Assembly (NCBI GenBank): GCA_023213395.1
Contig: CM041465.1
Coordinates: 241,063,741-241,127,740, forward strand
Direction: 5' to 3'
DNA length: 64,000 nt
Source of the DNA: Cycas panzhihuaensis
Lineage: Eukaryota > Cycadophyta
Made by a program: the position numbers and the translations under genes. The notes under the pieces were generated by a model. The model made no database searches, was not told the origin of the DNA, and was given only the letters and a program-made list of their open reading frames with translations. Shown piece by piece: positions 35,576 through 48,783 of this stretch; positions within the stretch are counted from its first letter, which is position 1; the number at the start of each line of letters is the position of its first letter.

Positions 35576-36073
35576 CACAGGTCCCGCGGTGATCTATGGG
35601 CCCCACTGCAATGATCGCGGTACCACGATCTTCGCCACAGTACGAACGGAAACCCCCCTAAAAAGGGAGGTCTCTGCCCTGAAAATTTTAAAAAAAATCT
35701 TATGGTGGACCCCGTGGAGCCCATCGAGACCAGGGCTCCCTAATGCCCAGGTCCTGCCTCTTTCTGGGTCCAATTCAGACTCTAATAGGCCTCCAATTGC
35801 CCATAAGAGGCACAAAAATTGCATAAAAACTACAAAAAAGTGATGAATTTCAAACTTTGAAATGGGGAGGGTTTTGTGAGATCCACTCCTTTGGATGCGG
35901 CACGGCCATCGCCATCTTGTCTCGACGATCTCGCTGGCTCTCGCTGCGCTCCAATCTAATGGTCAGATCATCCCCCGCGTGCCTCCAAAGTTGGGCGATG
36001 CTCCGCTGCGTAAGGAGATGGCTCTAGTTTCTCACGAGAGATGGTGAAAATGAATCCATTTTCCATTTGATTT

Positions 36074-36084
36074 CCTTATATAGG
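36074..36084 (-). promoter_or_regulatory. TATA box of E1 antisense gene
   Basis: CCTATATAAGG on the minus strand, preceded by GGGGCCCC. Conserved with E2 23855-23865. Confidence 0.68.
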
Positions 36085-36611
36085 TAGGGGCCCCGATGAG
36101 CACTTCTTCCGTTTTTTACCTCGCGACAGCCATTGGGACCGTCCTGGTTCCCTGATCGCCTTTGCCTTCTGGCCCTGTTGCCCGTTGTGCTCTATTGGCA
36201 CCCTTCTTGCCCTCTCTTACAAGGGCATTTATGGCGCCCCATTATTGCACCTTTTCCAGGGCCCTTCTGCCTCATTTTACATGCCACTCCCATGCATGCC
36301 TGAGTTTATACTCGTTTGGATCATTTCGCTACCCTGGACTTATTTCTGCAACCCTTTTTTTACTCCTAAGGTCCCCCAAAGGGAATGCTCCCTCATTTGG
36401 GGGCATGTTTTACTTCCCAAAGCAACCTTTGGTGCTCTAGGGCGTCTTTTCTCTGCCTGCTCCTAGGTGGTGGTCAAACTGCTTGCTCCCATCCTTGGGT
36501 AACCTCATTGCTAGGTCCTCTTACCCTTCACAGCCACTTATTGTCTATTTTTCTTGAGTATCCCTTTCATTTCATCATTATTTCTTTACTATCTAGGATT
36601 TTGTGTTGCTT

Positions 36612-37035
36612 ATGTCTCTACATATTTCTGAAGCGGTGGAAGGCTGCGGTAACCACTGAACCTACGCCCTTTGCTTAGATCCTTTGTAGCCCTTCCAAAC
36701 ACGATTTTGTGCATTCCAGGATCTTCCTTCCTGAGGAAACCAATAACTAAGCTGAGTACACGGCCATTATTGAAGCCCTTACTGATGCTCTCTGTTTCCA
36801 TCACAGACCTATCATGTTGCTCTGCGATTCTTAGGTTGTGATGTCCCATCTCACCCAGGTTTACCAGGTGCGATACCCTCACTTGAGAACCCTCACTTTA
36901 GCCACCAGGTCTCTCTTGGCTTGCTTTTCATCAGTTGATATCCAGCGCATCCCTCGGGACCTCAATGCTGAGGTAGATAGCCTTGTCCACCTCATCCTTG
37001 AGTGTCGCCTCCCTCTTCTTAGCGATCGCCTTTGA
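36612..37035 (+). pseudogene. E1 second RNase H (aRNH) relic
   Basis: Collinear with the E2 aRNH at 24392 but more decayed. The FTDGG start is lost (reads ISEAVEGCG). AEYTAIIEALTDALCFHH and LLCDS survive, and the C-terminal part is intact (MSHLTQVYQVRYPHLRTL, FSSVDIQRIPRDLNAEVDSL, VHLILECRLPLL). Stops lie at about 36678, 36750 and 36832. E1 therefore had two RNase H domains, one in pol and one here. Confidence 0.82.
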
Positions 37036-37292
37036 GGCTTACCTGGCCAGCCCATGCCCGAGTCTCTGGTTACTTTTAGTTCGATGTGCTTGTTCAATTT
37101 GTTGGATGCCCTCCTATCACTCGTTGCACTTCAGAAACGGGGGGGCATCCCCTTCATTGGCTCTATTCACTTGCAGGTTGATGTTTAGACGACGCGTAGG
37201 CAGCCCCTATGTTGTCCTCATCTCTGTCTCCCTTGTCCACGTATTCTGCCATGATCTCACCGACACCCTTGGTCCATATGATGTTCATGATC

Positions 37293-37295
<3 letters not shown>

Positions 37296-37374
<79 letters not shown>
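37296..37374. repeat. (TA)n microsatellite
   Basis: About 79 bp of uninterrupted AT dinucleotide. E2 and E3 have short versions at the same site (near 25074 and 12601), so E1's run is a local expansion. Confidence 0.95.
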
Positions 37375-37377
<3 letters not shown>

Positions 37378-37448
37378 TGTGCTACTGATGGTTTTTTATT
37401 GTCAGCATTCGCCATCACATCACGCTCTCGAGCAGTAAGGCTTTGCTG

Positions 37449-37460
37449 CCAAGGGGGCAG
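37449..37460 (+). promoter_or_regulatory. E1 polypurine tract
   Basis: CCAAGGGGGCAG ends at the 3' LTR start; primes plus-strand synthesis in LTR elements. Confidence 0.78.
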
Positions 37461-40026
37461 TGTTTCCTAGCTACCAAGAATGGACTCAAGATGCATCGAC
37501 TCAGGTAAGCTCAGGCATATGTTCTCATTTCTCTCTACTCTTGCTTGACTGAGGTCATTTAGTACAGACTGCCTGACACATGCTTGCCTGCCTACATTAC
37601 CTCTTTACTTGATCATATTGCATGTGCTTACAGCATGCTTTCAGCCTATGACGACTCACAATGGGGGCATTCCTCAGTGAATGTTACACTCCATATAGCG
37701 CACAACCACCCACGTCGTCTCCATGACCCCTCGAGATGCTTCAGCCGGTCATGTTTGCCCCTATTATGACACCCTGCTCGTGTTGTAGTCTCTTCCAAGT
37801 CTGATTAAATCCTTGGTTGAGACCCAGTTCACTTTCTTGGCTACTTGCCCATCACTTGGGTATTCCCCCAATTGTTTCAACCTTAATTTACTCTTAATAT
37901 TAACTCCAAACCCTTATTTCTACTTATTTTTTGTTTCCAGTCTGGCACCACTGTAAACTTAGCGGTACCGCAATCTTTGTCGCAGTATCGCGAAGTTTAC
38001 CGCAGGGTGACTATTTGAATTTTTTTTTTTAAATCACATGACAATTTTTGCTTTTTTCGCAGAACTGCGACGTGGCACCTGCGTATTTACAGCGCCCTGA
38101 GATCCCCAATGTTCACTTGCAGTGAGCAGGGGATAAAACAATAAATCCTCTTTATTTTCAAGGATCTTTGACTCATTTTTACAAAGAAATATACAAAATC
38201 CTCCATAGAAAACTACTGTAGAGAGAGACACACAACTACTGGCTCATTTCCAGGGACCATTGTTGCCCCTATTGCTCACAAACAGTAGGCTCTACATCTA
38301 TTTGTAGGTCTTCAAGGCTTCAAGGAGGATCTTCTTCAAAATCTCCCAGAAAGATAAACTTCAAAGGCTCCAAACTCACAGGATCATTCTCACATTTCTC
38401 TCCTCTTCCAAACCAACCATCATATCTTACTAGATGTTGGTTTTTTCCTACCATTTTCTAGCAAGTTCATGTTTGATATCTTCACAACAAGGTACCTTCG
38501 TATTCACTTTAAAATGCATGCTATTTCTTTTCATTTCTGTGAGTAAATTCCTAGTTTAGGTGTCTTTTGGTTGCTATGCCTATTTATCTTTAGCTTTCTT
38601 GTTTGTTGCACCATAGAGCTCCCTCATCATTCCTGCCAGCCTACTTTTAGGTGGCTGTTGCAAAGGGACAACATAGAGAAAGTTAGAGGGAAGAAGGCAG
38701 GGTTGGTCCCCCTTGCTGCCCTTCTCCCGTGGGGTTTCATCCCTTACTTTCTCTACCTTTGTGCCTCCATGCCTTTCTAAAAGCTAGGTTAGGGAATTTG
38801 AAGGCTCTCTCCCAGATCTAAATCAGTGTTAGCAGCCCATTACCATGCTAGTTTTAGATTTTTGTCCATTGGTTTTAGGCATTGCATAAGCCCCGAAACC
38901 GCTTCTTGTCGGTTAACAGTTTGCTACCTGCCCAGTTAGATGGTTTGTTGTTCATAGCATCTCATTCCTTGGGTGTTTGAATACCTTTTAGTTACCCTTT
39001 CTTTCTCATTATTCACTGCCCCATGTCCTTGCTGTGAGTTTGTTTCCCTTTCTCGAGACTAAGTGGAGATTTCCTGTGGGTGAGTTAGCCATTCTGAGGC
39101 TATACTCTTCATTTTTGGGTGTCATTTGTGGTAACTATTTACGGGAACTTTGTTGAATGTTATTTTATTAAATCATAATATATATACTTAGCTTAGTTTA
39201 ATTTTTTTTCCTTTAAGTTTAGTACATATACTCGATCTATTTTGTGGCCCCTCTTCCAAGAGGGAGATGCTCGTCTATTCGATTTGCAGGATCTCACATC
39301 GGTGGAGTCGCATGTAGAACAAACCCATTGCAGGTTAGTTCTATATTTGACACTTTTTGTCATTTTCTATTATTTACCAATCACGTTTTATACATATTGG
39401 GGAGGTAAGCTAGCCCCCTCTTTGGTCATTCATGGCATCCATCACCGACTAGTATCGCATGCACAACAAGTGGAGCAGGAAGGAGCGGGAAGCTAAGAGA
39501 CGCGTAATGCTCCATTCAAACGCTAGGTCTAGGTATTTTCCTTGTCCTTGCATGTCTCTTTTATGGTGTTGTACTTTATGCACATGCTTGCATAGTTAGA
39601 AACATATAAGAAATTGAAAGTAGAAAGGAACATACTTTTGCTTTGCATATCTTTTATCTAGTGGTTAGTTTAGTATATTTAGATATTTCATTTCATGTTA
39701 GAACTACCCACACTTTACCCCTTTTGCCAGCCTACACCTAGACACCACATTTTACATATGTTCTCATTCTCGTGTTGCCTTCTCGCTTCCTTGAGAGGAT
39801 GCAATATGCCAGGTTCTCTCCTCCTCTTCCTGGCCATCCGAGGGGTAAAAAGGCCTCGCTTTTCGTAGCTACCTAGAAGCAACCAGGCACCTCTGTAGGT
39901 CCCGAATCTATGCTCTGGTGCACGGACGCCCTGTGAGGTGAAGTCCTTGTTGTTTAGCCCTACCTAGTCTTGCATAATTTACCCTCTTGCTAAACGTAAG
40001 GATACCACCCTGCAGCAAGTATTTCA
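37461..40026 (+). repeat. E1 3' LTR
   Basis: 2,566 bp from TGTTTCCTAGCTACC to GTATTTCA. It carries a palindrome-family copy at 37953-37971 (GTAAACTTAGCGGTACCGC). A TATA-like GGGGATAAAACAA lies near 38127. It matches 1-2080 from 37941 onwards. Confidence 0.94.
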
Positions 40027-40031
40027 GTATA
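40027..40031 (+). repeat. Predicted target site duplication of E1, right copy
   Basis: GTATA follows the LTR end. The left copy is outside the window, so this is unconfirmed. Confidence 0.5.
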
Positions 40032-42860
40032 CAAACCTAATTAGGATCGATCTCTACGTGGGTAATAGGACTACTCTATATATCAATATATTTAGGTACT
40101 TTTAATATTTGTACCTCTCTCCCCAATCTATTATGGCCTCAATGCAAAATACCAATGATGACTCAATCTCAATATTTGCATATAATACTGTAATACATTG
40201 ACAACTAGTTTGACCTTAATAGCAAATGGTATTACACCAACAGACTAGGGTATCATTGATGGATTGGATATAATAATCATAAATTAACTTAAAGAAATAT
40301 TCAAACAAGCTTCTAAATGAACTAAGTACATCATTTCTCCTACAAAAATGATTAAAGATTTTGTCTCAATTTGTCTCCTCTCCCATGAACCAAAACTGAA
40401 GCATGTAGAACAAAGGTGCCAGAACAAACAAAACCATGAACCATAAATTATCTAAGTATAAAATTTCATGATACTTTAGGGTTTAACCCTCAACAAATTA
40501 GTAAGAAATTCAACCTGCAATGCTTGATGGAGCTTATACATGATAACAACCACAAACCCATGAATAGAGTCACAACACAAATACACTAGTATAATTAAGG
40601 CAATAATAAAATAGAAAATAACTCTATAGAGCTACCTCCTCACATATCAATGGAACTAGGGTTTCACCTCATATACCACTAGAACAACCATTAACACTTG
40701 AATGATGGTGAACCTGTAATAGATCAAATCCTTTTAACAAATAAACCTCACTTAACCTTTACTCTTATACCATGTTGAAAAATAAAACTAAAAAAAAAAA
40801 GATTGGTAGAAATAAAAATATCAAATACCAATATCATAATAATACCCTTAAGGTACCTTAACTTTGATTAACATACTTTGAATATTATTGCATTAATATA
40901 TATTATATGATACATTGAATATGTATTTATAATATACAACATGGCTATGTATGGGACCCACCACAAAATACCAACATCATAATAAAGTTAATTACACAAA
41001 TGTGCATTATTATTATGCCTCATAAAACATGAACCAAGCTACTCTAATAAGATTTATGGGTTGTTTAGGACTTTAGAGTTCAATTCTTTGGGTCTACCAT
41101 GGCCTTAGTTGTGATCAAAACCTACTTGATATATTAAGAAACAAAATAAATTCTAGAAAATGTCATGGATATGATATTAAACCACTCAAGGGGATCCATT
41201 TTTTATCAATCTTAAATAATTAGAGTTGATCCCATAGAACTTAAAACTTGGCCATATTAATTGATCTTTTCTCTATTCCCCATATTTATCAATTCATATC
41301 TAATTTACTACTGCATTTCTTATGGAATTAATCATTCAAACTGATGGAGTATTACCTCTTTTATCATAAGGTAGGGTCATTATATAAATATAAAGTATAA
41401 ATGATTATAATTGTGGTTTATATATCTAATGGGAAATATAATAAGTATCACTATCATAAGCAATACCAAATGCTTGGATTTCATCACTAGAAGAGAGAGA
41501 TAATCTTGTGCTTTTAATTTATGTTGAGTCTTCCATTTATGTGTTCTAAATGGTTTAATGGAGGGTGTATATCCTTATTTTATGCGTATGCATAAATGAT
41601 GGATAGTTGAATGAGCTCCATTTATCTTGTTGGGAGTGGTGTCCCTTTTTCTCACCTCTTAGAGTGGGAGGTTTATTGGAATCATATATAAGTATTATCG
41701 GCCCATATTATATTCTTGCAAGATAGGTTACTATTATTAACAAGTCTCCACTAATTTATCCATATGTAGATACATCCCATAGTCTTGATTCCTTATACCT
41801 CTTAATCTAATTAATCTTTTCTCTACTTCTAATAGATTAAATCTATTATGTAGATTTGTTTTTAGGAGGGTTTGGTTGAATAGGACCCCCTCATACACTG
41901 AAGGCATTTTTATAAGTGTTGTTTGGTCCTTTTAAGGATGCTTGATAAATAAATAGATTGATGTTATCTTAAAGCTATCAACTAGTTAATAGTTTTATCT
42001 TTTGTTATTCACATGCATCGTTTCTTTATTTATATGTTTGCATTGTTTTACTTTGATTAGATAGATATATTCATGTGTTCTTATCAAGTTAATTTTGATC
42101 TTTTACTTTTGGCACATAGCAAACACTTGTATATTCCCATTGAAAACCTAGAAAATAATAGTCTTTCATCCTTACACCTACATCCATATGACATATGAAT
42201 GTCTTAAAAGATTAAAACACTAGATATAAATATAGAAAACCCAAACCAAGGAAAAACCATGAGAGAAGGTTGGAGGCTATCTCCACTCTAGTAATCACAT
42301 AATAAAGTTATTCCTTTTGAAGTAAGTGTATATATATTTATAAGATAACCCACCTCATGATAAGATTATCACATTACAAATCCTTTACACCATCCAATAG
42401 GAGGTTACCATTAATAATTATATATTTGTTACTTTGACCAATATTATAATCATGTGGGAGGATATTAAACATTAACCAAATATGACTAATTCCACATTTT
42501 AATAAATAAACTATTGGATTAGTAACCAAAATTATTCAGAGAGTTATTGGCCACAGTAATCCCTCCTAAATGTATGGAATATATAATTAAATTTGACCTA
42601 GTGAAGGAACGCATGATAGTCAAACCATATAGATATGGGCATAAACAAAAGACTGAAATAGAAAGACTGATATGATAACTTATACATAATATGGTAATCA
42701 TTCATAGTAAGAGTCCCAATGTAATATCGATAGTCCTAATCTAAAAAAAGGATGGGTCCTCATAAATGTGTGTTGACTATTAAGAATTAAAAGAATAATG
42801 ATTAAAAATAAATGCTTTCTCTCTTAAATAAATGGTATAATGGATAAATTATATGGACCC
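40032..42860. other. AT-rich region without recognised features
   Basis: Long AT-rich stretch, no open frame of note, no LTR ends or splice-like coding seen. Base composition differs sharply from E1. Probably ancient repeat debris or plain intergenic DNA. Confidence 0.6.
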
Positions 42861-42869
42861 ACATTTTTT

Positions 42870-43715
42870 CCAAGAAAAGATCTTCATTCAAGGTATTATT
42901 AATTATCCATCCTATTACAAGATATAGAGAAGATAAAATTCTTCATGTTTCAAGGGTTGTTTGAGTTTAAGTCTATATCACTTAGGGTTATTAATACACC
43001 AACAATATTTCAATCAACTATGAAACAAATATTTATACTAGCTCTTAAACTGCTTATTATGATCTTTTTTAATGACATTTTAGTTTATAGTAGGACATAG
43101 GAAGACCACCCTAGACACTTATAGAGAGATTTGAAGACATTAAGGGATAATAAACTTAATGGAAAAATGTAAAAATATAGTTTCAATCGATAAATGATGC
43201 AATATTTAGGGCATGTAATATTACAAGAAAGTGTGAAAATCAACCTAGTCAAGGTGTAAGTCATTGTTGATTGGTTAGCTTCAAAGAATATATCAAAGGC
43301 ACATGGTTTTCTAATTCTCATAGGATGTTACAAGAGATTTATTAAAAGACACATTACCATCACAGATTTATGCAAAATGAATGGGTTCAAGTAGGGTAAT
43401 ACAACCAACTAGAGCTTTGGTCATCTCAAGGTTGTTATAACTACTACCTTAATCTTTGTTATACTAAAACTTTGCCAACCATTTATAGACGAATGTGATG
43501 CTTTGAGAATAATAGTTGATATGGCATTCCTTCAAGATGTTAAACCAATCATGTATGAGAGTAGAAAATTGAATCTAAGACAATGGGCAAAGATTACTTA
43601 CGATAAGAAGATGCCAGTAATTCTTCACGTACTAGATAAATGGTGGAAATGCTTTCAAGAAAGAAAGTTCATTATGAAGACAGACCATCAAAGTCTCAAA
43701 TACTTTTTATCATAA
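42870..43715 (+). pseudogene. Ty3/gypsy RT-RNase H relic
   Basis: Six or more short frames add up to the second half of RT and RNase H of a non-Tat Ty3/gypsy element. HQGLFEFKSISLRVINTPT resembles the MPFGLTNAPATF block, followed by FQSTMKQIF, IFFNDILVYSRT (YVDD-type box reads FFNDI), LKTLRDNKL, QYLGHVI and VIVDW. RNase H: ALRIIVDMAFLQD, YESRKLN, WWKCFQERKFIMKTDHQSLK, YFLS. No LTRs could be attached. More decayed than E1. Confidence 0.85.
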
Positions 43716-44238
43716 AAAAACTTTTTAAATCAATAACAAAGATGGATAAGCCAAATTCAATCTTGAAATTTTGAGGCTTCATGGTTAATTCTATGTGTTG
43801 TTAATTTTTTTTGTATTCTTCCTATTCTCCAGCATACCCTACAAGTAAGCTTTATAATATTGGTTTGGGAGGTTCTATTTTAGGATGAAGGTAATCTATT
43901 GCAATATATTCTTTGGTTATACTCTAAAGGTTTCCATTCAAACCAATAATGGTCACCAATTTATTTTTGGATTTTACACTCAATTTCATTTGAATACCCA
44001 ATAGTATATAATATAAAAGAAATTTAGATTCATAGAAAATCATAGTATCTTATGCATACTAGTGCCAAAGGATTCCTTATATATAGACTTGTTGATAGGT
44101 TTCTCTATTATGTCTTTGGATACATAAGTTTTCAATGTATATTACACAAATATTACTTGGTTGTGATATTAATTTATGGGTCATGCAGCTCAAGCTTTCC
44201 ATGCTATGTACATTAATAAGGGAGTACATAATAGAGTG

Positions 44239-45240
44239 CTTATAACAAACTCATTAATTCCTTCCCAATAAACCCATGGGCAAAACCATAGGTTGAACCC
44301 ATGATTTTCTTTAAATCCTAGGCCTTAAACCACCTTGTAATCTTTTATAAATTACCTTCCCCACAATGGCGTGCCCACGCCCCCCCCCCCCCCCCCTTTT
44401 CTTTCCTTTGAGAATGTGAGACAATTTTTAATAATGAACTATTGCTTAATTTCTATAAGATTTCTGGTTTCATATTTTCTACCTTGCTTTTTAGCTTGGA
44501 GTTATAAGATTGGAGAGTTACTTTAGAGGAAAGAGATGTTATTATTAGTTGTGGATAGCTAAACCTTTGGAGTTGAAAGTTGAAGGCTTGCAACCAAGGT
44601 AACTATTATGTGATTTTGACGCATATTACACACTTTCAACTATTATTTAAACTTTAACTTATTTTCCTTTTGGTTTGTATTTCATTCACTCATTTTCATC
44701 TAATTGTATAAAGATCCCATCCCAATTCAGTCTCTTATTCTTCTTAGTTAGTTCACTTCTTAATTTTGTATGTAGATTCTCATGATTTCATAGCTTTGTT
44801 CATCCTTTATAATGTGGAAGTTTATTTTATACTCTACTAGGTGTGTAGATATAATATTTATGGTTCACAAAATTAGTTTGTATATTTCTAATGGGTTTGT
44901 TTTATATTAGGTAGAGTGTGTCTTTCCTGAGTATTCTTTACATAACAATAGATTAGAGGATCAAAAGAATACAAGATAATGATTTAGATTAAATGAGCTC
45001 TAAAATATACAATAGTATAATCTCTCAATATTATTTCACGATAATAAGACGTGCATTTTTAAGGCCTTAAGTAGGTAATGATAATCACTTTGTGTAGAAT
45101 CTTATTGGTGAGAGAAGCACCTATAACCCTATCAGTATAACTAAATGATCTATGCTTAAAAGTTAATGACCAACACTGACAATCTAGTTATTTGGTCATA
45201 TATACTGCCAATCAATCTTTATAGTTTAGCAAATAGTTAT
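44239..45240. repeat. ~1-kb direct repeat, left copy
   Basis: Shares with 46745-47772 the phrases AACAAACTCATTAATTC, CCTAGGCCTTAAACCACCTT, a poly(C) tract, CTATTGC(C/T)TAATTTCTA and AATCTAGTTA. Similar throughout with small indels. The pair could be LTRs of a small non-autonomous element with a ~1.5-kb internal region, but I see no PBS, PPT or target duplication. Confidence 0.75.
44380..44396. repeat. Poly(C) tract in left repeat
   Basis: 17 C residues. The matching tract of 19 C at 46866-46884 lies at the same place in the other copy, so the tract predates the duplication. Confidence 0.95.
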
Positions 45241-46744
45241 GCAATAGGTCCCCTCCCTTGAGATGCTAAATCCACAAAGCAAATGAGATGCAAATACTAA
45301 TTAACAAACTTTGTTGATCCCCATGTTGCATGTTTTGGATCATAGTCAACTCACTATAACAAATACTTAAAGATAACCTAATTACAAAGATGGCATTACC
45401 TTGTAGTAAAGATGTAATCTAAAGGGACTATTATGACTTGTTCTTCATCAAGAATAGGGACGATAGTTTAGGGAATAACAACTTTTCTAAGATACATTTT
45501 CAAACAAAATACACAAAAAAATATTATCGATTTTGGATTCAAATTAATACAAAATTATAATATATATCTAAGGATTTCATGCAGATGCTTCCTATGTTAT
45601 GAAGCTATAGAGGGATGACTTAGCCATCATTACATAGCCCAACCTCTCTGTATGCTATGTGCTTTGATGAGATGAGATGAGAGATCGTATGTATAATGTA
45701 ACAAAGTTCTTAGTAGAGTAATGCCCACCTCATCTCAGGTCAGATAGAAGTAAAATCAAATATTTAACATACAAATAATCCCCACCTCACTTCTATTTAT
45801 GTTTATGGACACTGCCATGACATTGCTTAGAGAACCTTAGCATGTGGTCACATCAAACACCATTCTGCCACCCCCCACCCCCCAAACAACTCTCTTCTTT
45901 CAAAGAAGAACATATTTATTTTCTACACTACATTGTCCACCAATAAAAGTTCCTTTTAAAAACATAATTCCTATATATGGTAGCTTGTCCATCAACTAGA
46001 GTTTCACTAAAAGGGTATTGTCTTCTTTTTTCTCTAGTCTTCTTTTAAAAATTTTTATAATATTTTTGTTACAAGGAATTTTTTCATAATATTCTTATTC
46101 AAATTGTTTAGAGAATTATTGTTTTTCTTTATATTCTTTTTCTTGTTCTCAAAGAAAAGGTCCATTTTTCAACAAATAGTTAACACAATTCTTACGACAA
46201 GAATGTTGATAACTTTATTTTTATATCTTTGGAACTTGCCTTTACAATTTTTAGTGTTTGGGTAAGAGATACCTATATCAAGTTGTAGAGCACTTTTATC
46301 ACCTTCAAAATGATATGTAGAAGTCCAAAAACATTAAAGAAAAAAGTGATGTTTGATTCAAGTAGTTGATATAATTTATAATTATCACAACAAGATATGT
46401 AACTTTCATAATAGGACATGCAACTTTCATAATGAAATATTACAATTTTTATAATATGATATTGTGACTTTTATAATAGGATATTATAATTTTTATAACA
46501 AGATATTATCTTGTTACAAAAACCATAACAAGATGAGATACTTTGTTCTAAAAACTAAAATGAGATAAGCCCTACTTCATCAACAAATCATAATACCACT
46601 CCCATATGCATTTATTCTATCTTTTAACAACTTTTATCATTTTTTTACAAAGAAGATTTATGGAAGGGAATATGGAATAAATATCTAACTTCCCACTCCC
46701 CCTTAAGTCAAAAACCATGTAGTATTAACATCTAGTTTTCAAGA
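45241..46744. other. 1.5-kb interval between the direct repeats
   Basis: AT-rich, with no coding potential seen. It contains a C-rich stretch near 45870 and a 22-nt tandem repeat at 46388-46510. Confidence 0.6.
46388..46510. repeat. Degenerate ~22-nt tandem repeat
   Basis: Five to six units of the type AGGATATTATAATTTTTATAA; AT-rich and imperfect. Confidence 0.75.
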
Positions 46745-47772
46745 AATCAATGAGTCCAACAAACTCATTAATTCATTCCTAACAAACCCATGGATTGAAC
46801 CCATGACTTTCTTTAAATCCTAGGCCTTAAACCACCTTAGAATCTTTTATAAATTACCTTAAGCGCCCCCCCCCCCCCCCCCCCAGCTTTGTAATGCATT
46901 TTCTTTTGAGAATGGGAGATAATCTTTAATAATAAACTATTGCCTAATTTCTACAAGATGTCCATTAGAAGTTTCATCATATTTTCTATCTTGTTTTTTA
47001 GCTTAGAGTTATAAGATTGGACAGTTACATCATAGGAAAGAGATGTTATTATAAGTTATGGATAACTAAACCCTTGAAGCTAAAAGTTAAAGGCTTGTAA
47101 AAGGTTTCAACTATTATTTCAACTTTAAGTCATTTTCCTTTTGGTTTATGCTTCATTCACTCATTTTCATCTAATTGTATAAAGGCCCCACCCTAACTTA
47201 ATATCCTATCCTTCTTGGTTAGGTCACTTATTAATTATGTAAGTAAATTCTCATTATTTCATACATTTATTCATTCTATGTAAGGTGAAATTTATTTTAT
47301 GCTCCATTAGGTATGAGGATGCAATATTTATGCTTCACTAAATTAGTTAGTATATTTGTAATGAGTTTGTTTTATATTAGGTGGAGCATGTCTTTCTCAA
47401 TTATTCTTTATACAATAATAAATTAGAGGATTGAAAAAACATAAGATAATAATTTAGATGATTCACTTTAGAAAAATAAGTAAACAAAGTATCAAAACAA
47501 GTACAGATTTGAACACTAAATGGGTACCAAAATATATAATAGTATGATCTCTATTTATTATTGCAATATAGTAAACCATATATATTTTTGAGGCCTTAAG
47601 TAGTCAATGATGATCATTTTGTATAGAATATTACTAGTGAGAGAAGTAGTCTACAATCCTATTAGTGGGACTAAATAGGCTACACATAAAAGTTAATGGC
47701 CAAAATTAATAATCTAGTTACTTAGTTACATATACTGATGGTCAAGCTTTGTGGTTTAGTAAACAATTATAT
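46745..47772. repeat. ~1-kb direct repeat, right copy
   Basis: See left copy at 44239-45240. This copy has an extra ~70 bp near 47460-47530. Confidence 0.75.
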
Positions 47773-48778
47773 AATATTAAGATAGAAGGTGCTTATCTAT
47801 TTCTTCTAATACCTTGATTAATATATTTTTATATTCTTTATTATTTAGGGAAATCATTGTAATAGAAGGATCATTAAAAATAAAAAATTTACATCATCTT
47901 TAAACTAGCATATTTTGTTATCTAAGTCATATTTTATAAAGAATAATTCTACCAACATGAAGAGGACACCTCTAACTTTAAAACAAGTGGTGGAAGTCCT
48001 AAAGAAAATACTAGATGAGAAAGATGTGTAAGTTGAAAGTTACAAGGATTTTCTTTCATCCTATAATGATAAAAATGTGAATGGTGAGACTTGAATATGT
48101 GAAGCATACATTTGATTATAGATTATTTTGATACCTTTGAAATGAGATGTTAAATTCCTAAAATTGGCACCAAACAAGAAAGTTATTTCAATTTAAAGTT
48201 GTAGGGTTTGAACCTTATTAGTTATAAATTTGAAAAAACACATTAAGGTGATAACTTTAAAGGGATAAAATATTATCACAAATTATTTTTTAGAATGAGA
48301 TAATTATTTCATGATGAAAAGCATATTAAGAGCTTTCCAAAAATTGGTAGAACTCTAAAATTAAACCTTGTATGAGAAAGTTACAGTCATTTAAAGTTAG
48401 TTTCCTTCAAGTTGAGACTTTGCATATTGTGATTTTCTTAGTTAAACTTTCTTTATGACTATATCAACCTCGTTATAAGGAATAAAGCCTCTAAGTAAAA
48501 TAACACTTCACTAAAATAACTATAACTCTCTTAATACTTAGTCATTTTCTATATTTACCTATTGTTTCAAAGTCCTCTATAATAGATATCTATTTATGTA
48601 AAGAGATTTTATGTCCAAAAGATATTTAAGGTGATATTTTTACTATTTATTAATAAATGTACTTTGTTAAGTGAAAAATTGAACCTAAATAACTTTCCAC
48701 ATTTTTAGTAATATCTCATTCATTTAAAGATAAATTTAATAATTCTAGTTAAATTGAAATCCTTATTTAATGATATTC
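47773..48778. other. AT-rich region without recognised features
   Basis: No gene, repeat end or conserved motif seen between the direct repeat and the copia element. Confidence 0.55.
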
Positions 48779-48783
48779 ATCTC
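48779..48783 (+). repeat. Target site duplication of copia element, left copy
   Basis: ATCTC, repeated at 56144-56148. Confidence 0.93.

Larger units (their letters stand above)
1..40026 (+). mobile_element. E1: outer Tat-lineage Ty3/gypsy LTR retrotransposon, 5' end outside window
   Basis: The element starts about 480 bp before the window, judged by aligning position 1 with 37941 in its 3' LTR, and ends at 40026. Order on the plus strand: 5' LTR, PBS, gag (interrupted by E2), protease, RT, RNase H, integrase, tandem repeats, antisense spliced gene, second RNase H relic, PPT, 3' LTR. Without E2 it would be roughly 16.7 kb. The pol phrases (GIDPS, NACPKDNFP, GLKNAGATYQRAM) and the antisense gene before the 3' LTR are typical of the plant Tat lineage. 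The frame has many stops and shifts, and the integrase catalytic Asp and RT YVDD are altered, so it is dead. The LTRs differ by many C/T and G/A changes, which fits an old, methylated insertion. Confidence 0.9.

Noticed and set aside
42519-42701. Small minus-strand frame in the AT-rich region
   Set aside because: Short, AT-rich, with no motif or conserved neighbour.
44380-44396. Poly(C) tract as a telomere or assembly gap mark
   Set aside because: The same tract occurs at the matching place of the second direct repeat, so it is an inherited feature. Exact length is uncertain because homopolymers are error-prone.
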